From: Alphaproteobacteria bacterium
Lineage (GTDB): Bacteria; Pseudomonadota; Alphaproteobacteria; Rickettsiales; SXRF01
Direction of reading: 5' to 3'
Assembly: GCA_020050695.1 (NCBI GenBank)
Contig: JAGVKI010000004.1
Coordinates: 1-10,146, forward strand
Length of the DNA stretch: 10,146 nt
Shown in pieces: positions 5,840 through 10,146 of this stretch. A model generated the notes under the pieces. That model did no database searches. It was not told where the DNA came from and saw nothing but the letters and a program-made list of their open reading frames with translations. Numbering within the stretch: the stretch's first letter is position 1; each line of letters opens with the position of its first letter. Both the position numbers and the translations under genes were made by a program.

Positions 5840-6295
5840 TTAAGGATTCTTATCTTCGCAGGTGAGGGTAAGCATGCCGCCAGTAGCACGTGCAAACCAA
5901 GGGCGGTCAAAGGCGTAGCAACGGTATTCCACTTCGAGTTTTTTCTCGCCGCAATCTTCGGGGGCCATATCAGGGAATGTTTCGTCAGAGACTGGGACGG
6001 TGCATTTAAGTTTGCCATTGCACAGTTCGGATACGATCTCAAGCGCATTATCTTTTTTCATATACTGTGGATGAGCGTCTGTTTTTTTGACGTATGCCTT
6101 ATCGAGTGTACTGGTGGATTCAGAATAACGGGGGCAGTTCAGGCCCCAGCTCGCATGGGTAACGGCAATATTGTATGCGGTTTTAACCACAGCCTGCTCA
6201 GTTGGGGCAGCTGGTTTCGAGCGCGTAACGCTCCAGGCAAGGTAAACTGCCAGAATGATAACCGAAACAATAAGGAGGTGCGTTTTGAAAGACAT
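5840..6295 (-). CDS. Membrane-anchored Cys-rich protein, possible SUEL/galactose-binding lectin-like domain
   Basis: This 151-residue protein from ATG 6295 has an N-terminal signal-anchor (residues 5-22, THLLIVSVIILAVYLAWSV) followed by K and a P/A-rich linker, so the rest should lie in the periplasm or outside. The ectodomain (about 41-148) has six cysteines (54, 92, 98, 115, 126, 146), an even number suiting disulphides. Its core, SELCNGKLKCTVPVSDETF then PEDCGEKKLEVEYRCYAFD, follows the SUEL-type lectin pattern (C-x-G-K-x-x-C-x-V-x-x-S/N-x-x-F ... D-x-C-x-x-x-x-K-x-L-x-V-x-Y-x-C). The start AYNIAVTHASWGLNC also fits that fold's first strand. Sugar binding is therefore inferred, not shown. 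No Shine-Dalgarno precedes the start; a -35/-10 pair lies just upstream. Confidence 0.65.
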   Translation of the reverse strand: MSFKTHLLIVSVIILAVYLAWSVTRSKPAAPTEQAVVKTAYNIAVTHASWGLNCPRYSESTSTLDKAYVKKTDAHPQYMKKDNALEIVSELCNGKLKCTVPVSDETFPDMAPEDCGEKKLEVEYRCYAFDRPWFARATGGMLTLTCEDKNP

Positions 6296-6304
6296 AACGA
6301 CGAC

Positions 6305-6333
6305 ACTATGTCTTTTTGTGTAAGCACTTGCAA
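6305..6333 (-). promoter_or_regulatory. Candidate promoter for the lectin-like gene
   Basis: On the minus strand TTGCAA (plus 6328-6333) and CATAGT (plus 6305-6310) are spaced by exactly 17 bases; each box matches four of six consensus positions. Nine bases separate the -10 from ATG 6295, so the leader would be only a few bases long, in line with the missing Shine-Dalgarno. The moderate box scores keep this tentative. Confidence 0.35.
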
Positions 6334-6379
6334 GTTAAAAAGATTGGCCGTTTGAACGGTAAATGGAAAGTAACGCTTT

Positions 6380-6745
6380 ATGGAAAATAGCTTCAGTAAT
6401 GGCAATAACCGGTTTGGCAAATTAAGTGATTATTTGAGTCAAACCAGACAAACTATCTCCCGCGTGCAAAGAGTCGCAGGGCAGACAATACGCAAAAATG
6501 AGCGCGATCTATACCAAATCCATGCCGATAATGAATCCAAAAGCCTCATGATGCTGCTGCAGGAAATTAATATTGCAACCGGCGTTATAGATCAAAATGA
6601 TATTATTGAAGAAAATCAACGAAATGTCTCGTCACGGCAGAATTCCGCGAATAATTCATCGCAACCATTATTCCGCTTCAGCCAGAAGCAAATATGGTCG
6701 AATTTTGCTCGTGAAATAACTAAGTCATTGAAAAGAAATATGTAA
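6380..6745 (+). CDS. Hypothetical polar protein
   Basis: An unrecognised 121-residue protein from ATG 6380, with GGAAAG at 6365-6370 (nine-base spacing). It is polar and rich in N, Q, S and R, with no signal peptide or membrane helix. The N-terminal part (residues 10-62) could form long amphipathic helices: RFGKLSDYLSQTRQTISRVQ then RVAGQTIRKNERDLYQIHAD. Residues 80-97 are N/S-rich and probably disordered; the C-terminus is basic (EITKSLKRNM), which could bind nucleic acid or acidic partners. It is divergent from the lectin-like gene, with an 84-base gap between the two starts. Codon makeup looks AT-richer than the phage structural genes. No function is proposed. Confidence 0.6.
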   Translation: MENSFSNGNNRFGKLSDYLSQTRQTISRVQRVAGQTIRKNERDLYQIHADNESKSLMMLLQEINIATGVIDQNDIIEENQRNVSSRQNSANNSSQPLFRFSQKQIWSNFAREITKSLKRNM

Positions 6746-6794
6746 TCTAATTGTGACGCTCCGCTATTCAGTTGACCATCTTAGTATTTTGTTA

Positions 6795-6811
6795 TATTAT
6801 TGATAATAATA
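6795..6811. repeat. AT-rich inverted repeat upstream of the 652-residue gene
   Basis: TATTATT (6795-6801), GAT, AATAATA (6805-6811) is a perfect 7-bp inverted repeat with a three-base centre, about 83 bases upstream of the extended -10 at 6891. It looks like a dimeric regulator site, but such AT-rich palindromes also occur by chance in AT-rich gaps. The rest of the 229-base gap (6746-6974) is AT-rich, with two TTGGCT copies (6827-6832, 6865-6870) and a TAACCA/TGGTTA pair (6846-6851, 6870-6875). Confidence 0.35.
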
Positions 6812-6890
6812 GCATTTATAGAGGTTTTGGCTAAGATTTCCTCGTAACCAAAATGTCATAAAAATTGGCTGGTTATATAAGAGGGTCTAC

Positions 6891-6899
6891 TGCTATAAT
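6891..6899 (+). promoter_or_regulatory. Extended -10 promoter for the 652-residue gene
   Basis: TGCTATAAT is a perfect extended -10 (TGN plus TATAAT at 6894-6899). No good -35 box lies 17 bases upstream (GGTTAT). Transcription would start near 6906, giving a leader of about 70 bases before GTG 6975. The sequence after the -10 (GATAAAC) resembles that after the extended -10 at 3531 on the minus strand (GATAGT). Confidence 0.55.
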
Positions 6900-6974
6900 G
6901 ATAAACGTAAAGAAGTGATTTTATTTTTGTTTTTTAGGTATTTAACTTAATTTTACGTTTGGGCAGCTGCCATT

Positions 6975-8933
6975 GTGAGCGACAAAAAGTCTAATAACTC
7001 AAGCAATGAATTTGATGTGCAGAAGCTGCGCGTCAGTGAGCATCAGATTGAGAATAATCTGAGAGAGGCAGCCGAAGGCGCGCTCAAAACCCAGACAGAT
7101 AAAAAAACCGGCAAGGAAACTTTCTGGGGATTTAAGGTAAACAGGACTTCTGCCTTCGTAATCAACATGCTTTACGACAACGTCGTAATTCCATGGACAG
7201 ATCGAGGCGCAAAACATATATACACAGCCGCTTTGCAGTTGGCAGAGCGTCATGCGCCAGAGGGTAAGGCGCAGCAGATTGCAACGGCAGTTGCTTTGGC
7301 TGCGCGCATTGGCGGTGTGGTGATTAAGCCTGTTGCGGAACTTATTTCGATCAACAGGGATCATTACAAAGAGCGGGCTGATTTATCTGAAAAAGTCACC
7401 AATGCGATTGCGGGTACTCCTGCTGATTACAGCACTAACGAAGTAGTGAAAACTGCGTACGAGCGTGTACACAATGAGTGGACACGCGACCTGACGCGTA
7501 AAATTCCTGATGCAATTAAAACGGGTATTCAGGTTTCAATAGCTTATGACCAACACAAGGTTCATATGTCGCAAGCAGCGCCATACATGGGCGCTGGTTC
7601 ATCAAATACTACTGAAGCTGGTAAGCCGCCTTTGTTTGATTCGGAAACAATGGCACTTGATAAGCGCATCAAGGAAATAAAATCCAGTGGGTTGGCCCCT
7701 GAAACCATTGAGATGGAACTTGAGCGCCTAAAACGCTCACGCGGACTTTCTGCTGCTCAGGAAGATAAAGATCTGGGCTCCAAGCTTTTTAGCCCGAACC
7801 TATCAGGTATGCTCAGTGGTGTAACTGAAGCCACCAAAGCCATTGTGAGTGACATCAACGAAGGCTGGGCTAGCCCTAAGACAACGGCATGGGATAAAAT
7901 TCAGCTGCTGAAGCAGGTTATGGATGAGCAGCCAGCTGGCCAGAACCCTGACCGCATCAAAGTAAATGGCATATTGCTTAAGAAATTTATCGTAGAAATT
8001 TTCCAGCAGAACGAAGTTGACCGCGGTCGTGGCCGTATGGGTGATGCTTTGGTTGAGCAGTTAATGCCGGCAGTAAATAAAATTGCTGATCATCTTGCTG
8101 ATACAACGCTTGATGCTAATGCGCTTATACACCTGGTTGGTGACCACAAGATCATTATCCATCAGGATGCTGCCAGGATATTTGCCAAAGAAGAAACCGT
8201 TGAACAGGCCATTCTTGCCCTTCGCGGCGTCAATACCTCAAAAGAAAAAGTCAATGTTGATGAGTTTTTCTCGAATTTTGCCGATCCTGCGCTGGCTAAA
8301 GATGTTATCCGCAAGAACCTCGATACCCTTCAGGGCGCAGAGCGCGCCTTATTCATATCCATTTTCCCTGATGAATTGCTTACCAAAGCTGGTATGAACA
8401 AAGAAGGTATCCTGGCTGCACGCCATGAATGCCACGAAGGTCTTTACGATATTGTTGCCGCCAATACGATTGAACTGTCACACAGCGACCCAGAGCAGCT
8501 TAAGCATTTGGGCCTGACCAAGTCTGAAATCCAGGCGCTTCATGAACTGGGCAGCGAAATTAAACGTGGTGACACTGAGGCCGTAAAAGTCGCTGTGGAT
8601 GGTGCTGACCGTACAGTGATCAGTGCGCTTCGTACCGCTGCATTACATCAGCAGCTTGAGGGCAAGGGTGAAGCAGCTGAACGCATCTGGACAGATATGG
8701 TTCAGAAAGGCGCAACACTGCGCGAGAAAATTGATAGCCATAGCGAAAATGTTGAGGCAGCCGCTAAACCAAAGAGTTTTGCAGAGCGTGAAAAGAAACA
8801 TGAGCCGCATGATGCAAAGGTCGCACATCGTACCGACCATAAAGATACTAAAGTTATGACGGCAAGCGAACGCGAATTGCATCGCCGCAGCAAACACACG
8901 ACTGAACCCCATCATGGTATAGGGGCTACGTAA
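6975..8933 (+). CDS. Large hypothetical helical protein with His-rich charged tail
   Basis: The largest gene of the window (652 residues) is not recognised. It begins with GTG 6975 and no clear Shine-Dalgarno. No signal peptide is seen. Residues 1-45 are polar; about 45-130 are helical with moderately hydrophobic stretches (INMLYDNVVIPWTDRG, IATAVALAARIGGVVIKPVA). The middle is a long run of charged amphipathic helices, and residues 505-580 read as further short helices (HLGLTKSEIQALHELGSEIK). The last 77 residues are highly charged, probably disordered, with nine histidines (KKHEPHDAKVAHRTDHKD, EPHHGIGAT). It has neither the hydrophobic tape-measure helices nor glycine-rich repeats, so it is not the missing tape measure. 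An intracellular, virion-packaged or secreted cargo protein are all possible. The long, consistent frame makes it clearly coding. Confidence 0.75.
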   Translation: MSDKKSNNSSNEFDVQKLRVSEHQIENNLREAAEGALKTQTDKKTGKETFWGFKVNRTSAFVINMLYDNVVIPWTDRGAKHIYTAALQLAERHAPEGKAQQIATAVALAARIGGVVIKPVAELISINRDHYKERADLSEKVTNAIAGTPADYSTNEVVKTAYERVHNEWTRDLTRKIPDAIKTGIQVSIAYDQHKVHMSQAAPYMGAGSSNTTEAGKPPLFDSETMALDKRIKEIKSSGLAPETIEMELERLKRSRGLSAAQEDKDLGSKLFSPNLSGMLSGVTEATKAIVSDINEGWASPKTTAWDKIQLLKQVMDEQPAGQNPDRIKVNGILLKKFIVEIFQQNEVDRGRGRMGDALVEQLMPAVNKIADHLADTTLDANALIHLVGDHKIIIHQDAARIFAKEETVEQAILALRGVNTSKEKVNVDEFFSNFADPALAKDVIRKNLDTLQGAERALFISIFPDELLTKAGMNKEGILAARHECHEGLYDIVAANTIELSHSDPEQLKHLGLTKSEIQALHELGSEIKRGDTEAVKVAVDGADRTVISALRTAALHQQLEGKGEAAERIWTDMVQKGATLREKIDSHSENVEAAAKPKSFAEREKKHEPHDAKVAHRTDHKDTKVMTASERELHRRSKHTTEPHHGIGAT

Positions 8934-9238
8934 TGTATGAATGTTGCAATGCGAAATTTCATTGAAGGCGGTCTCTTCTGAAATGACATTGAGCATGATA
9001 GTTTATCGGTGCGTTCAAACCATCTAATTCCCTTAAGAAACACGAAGAATATATCTCCGTTCGTGACCCAGGTGAACCGACTGGCTATAACTATAGTATT
9101 AATCGTTAAATATTATTAGCTTATGGCGTAATCCCATCTTTCCCCTTGTAATAAAATGTTAACAAAAAAGCCATGTGCCCAGCAGGTTGTTTGTTTTATA
9201 CTTTAAGAGTAAAAAACCATAACCGAGCAATGTAGTAC
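8934..9238. other. 305-base gap between two accessory genes
   Basis: No complete gene of convincing quality is present. On the plus strand it holds short frames only, a 35-codon stop-ended open stretch (listed separately), an AT-rich segment around 9090-9220 and a TATACT box at 9197-9202 without a good -35. An ATG-TAG start-stop pair (9230-9235) lies directly before the start at 9239. No hairpin with a T-run was found after the 652-residue gene. Confidence 0.5.
9002..9109 (+). pseudogene. Possible gene remnant, C-terminal 35 codons
   Basis: A frame from 9002 to TAA 9107-9109 reads FIGAFKPSNSLKKHEEYISV then RDPGEPTGYNYSINR. Its composition looks like real protein rather than random intergenic translation (balanced charge, no stop, turn motif DPGEPTGYN). 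No ATG, GTG or TTG is in frame after the stop at 8999-9001, so it cannot be a complete gene with a normal start. It may be the tail of a gene lost by deletion during insertion of its neighbours, or a chance open stretch. I do not recognise the family. Confidence 0.3.
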
Positions 9239-10146
9239 ATGGTCGCCATCAACCATAAGCATCATAAAGCAGTAGCGAAAGCCGCGATTGGCGAAGGCAG
9301 CAAGCTTTCCGCCCAGACAGGCAATCGTATTGCTACGCATGCTGATGATGCCGCCGTAAACATGGATCAGATGTATGCTGGCATTGCTAATGAAATCCAG
9401 GCCGCACGCACTGGCCAGCCTGTAGTAAACCGCGTTCCTAAAAATCTTTCACCAGTTGTTGAAGAAGCGGCGATGCAGCAGCGTGAAACTGCTAGCCAAA
9501 TTGTAAATGAAGCTGCCGCAATGGAAGTGCAGCGCGAAGCTGCAAGCACCGCGCGCACCGATACCGTCGTGGGCTATGCCGACACGGCAATGACGGTTGC
9601 AGGTTTTGCGCCGATGATTATACCGATTGCACAAAAAGCTACTGGTGCTGCAGGCTGGATTGCGACTAAAACCGGAAATCTTACGCGTGTGAAAGCGCTA
9701 ACCACCGTTGGTGAAAAAATGGGTGGTGCAGCAGCTACAAGCTGGAATGAAATTACGTTCAATGAACTGGGAGATGCCACGCGTACTAAAGGCGTGGTTG
9801 GCACTGTTGCACAAAAAAGCGCTGATATAGTATCGGGCCCAGTGCACTGGGCGGCGGAGAAAACCGGCTTTAGTGGCTGGAGGGTTGGCGCCAACGCTAA
9901 AAACGCCATTAAGGAACTTGAAGCTGCACGTGGTGTTGCAGGTCAGTTGAGCATGAACGATCTTAGCATTGTTGGCGGTATTAGTGGCAAGGTTAACGCC
10001 GGTTTTGATGCAAGCCATCTGGCTACGGCCGAAAGCAAGAATATGATTGCGCTTGCCCGCACGGCTGCTGAAGAAGGCAAGCTGTCTGCTGCTGGCACCA
10101 AGTTTCTGACGTCTGTCGAAAACAGCGTTGCGCATCATGAAGGTGC
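9239..10146 (+). CDS. Hypothetical alanine-rich helical protein (3' end outside the window)
   Basis: An open frame from ATG 9239 reaches the window edge: 302 residues and still open. A TAG lies two codons upstream (9233-9235), which fixes the start at this ATG unless a rarer codon is used. No good Shine-Dalgarno is seen. The N-terminus is His/Lys-rich (MVAINHKHHKAVAKAAIGEG). Residues 75-108 suggest a coiled coil (PVVEEAAMQQRETASQIVNE), followed by a hydrophobic stretch with a proline (VAGFAPMIIPIAQKATGAAG, 120-139) that may be membrane-active. The rest is G/A-rich with short helices and linkers. It resembles the 652-residue neighbour in style (alanine-rich helices, His/Lys clusters), not in obvious sequence. 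Function unknown; a secreted or virion-packaged protein is one option, without proof. Confidence 0.65.
   Translation, partial: MVAINHKHHKAVAKAAIGEGSKLSAQTGNRIATHADDAAVNMDQMYAGIANEIQAARTGQPVVNRVPKNLSPVVEEAAMQQRETASQIVNEAAAMEVQREAASTARTDTVVGYADTAMTVAGFAPMIIPIAQKATGAAGWIATKTGNLTRVKALTTVGEKMGGAAATSWNEITFNELGDATRTKGVVGTVAQKSADIVSGPVHWAAEKTGFSGWRVGANAKNAIKELEAARGVAGQLSMNDLSIVGGISGKVNAGFDASHLATAESKNMIALARTAAEEGKLSAAGTKFLTSVENSVAHHEG

Noticed and set aside
6363..6425. Twenty-codon frame ATGGAAAGTAACGC... overlapping the start of the 6380 gene
   Set aside because: Too short, no ribosome binding site, and it overlaps the better supported start at 6380; the repeated ATGGAAA is probably chance.
8643..8996. 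Reverse open frame of 117 codons at the end of the 652-residue gene
   Set aside because: It overlaps the clear forward frame, has a Cys/Phe-rich shadow-type composition and no ribosome binding site.
9698..10138. Reverse open frame of 146 codons
   Set aside because: It is the shadow of the forward gene starting at 9239, which has better composition and continues past the window edge.
1..10146. CRISPR array, tRNA gene, insertion sequence or integrase
   Set aside because: No regularly spaced direct repeats, tRNA-like cloverleaf, transposase frame with terminal repeats or recombinase motif was seen on either strand.

Overview
The window comes from a bacterium, most likely an alphaproteobacterium, and holds the head-tail joining and tail part of an HK97-like prophage or gene transfer agent (GTA)-like element with many accessory genes. 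The assignment rests on the gene set: a GTA-type capsid C-terminus, a GTA-gp10 family protein and a small phage tail assembly chaperone of the kind next to gp10 in alphaproteobacterial GTAs. Base composition looks moderate (mid-40s % GC by eye, not calculated), with AT-richer gaps around some accessory genes.

Layout. 3-98: end of the HK97-fold major capsid protein. 130-543: small beta-rich protein, probable capsid decoration/stabilising protein, followed by a GC-rich hairpin. 746-1976: two forward unrecognised genes, closed by a hairpin plus T-run at 1981-2007. 2009-2728: a short phage-type ORF fused in frame to the gp6-like head-tail connector. 2725-3093: head-tail adaptor/stopper. 3090-3524: a reverse unrecognised gene. 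3600-4948: tail terminator (DUF3168), major tail protein, GTA-gp10 and tail chaperone, closely packed. 4945-6295: two reverse envelope-protein genes, a two-helix membrane protein with a coiled coil and a membrane-anchored Cys-rich protein resembling SUEL-type lectins. 6380-6745, 6975-8933 and 9239 to the window end: three forward genes I cannot assign; the last is cut by the window.

How it works together. Capsid, decoration, connector, stopper, terminator, tube and chaperone follow the canonical order RcGTA g5-g6-g7-g8-g9-g10-g10.1, so this is a syntenic assembly module. Accessory genes have been added at gene junctions without breaking any structural gene, in the manner of morons. The two reverse blocks meet the structural gene before them in the same way: the stop codons overlap in a TTAG tetranucleotide. 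At least one (3524, minus) has its own extended -10 promoter placed so that its mRNA would be leaderless. The tape measure gene expected after the chaperone is not in the window; about 5.2 kb of non-structural sequence takes its place.

Limits: all family calls are from reading the sequence, without database searches. Structural gene calls are firm; the accessory genes are described, not identified.
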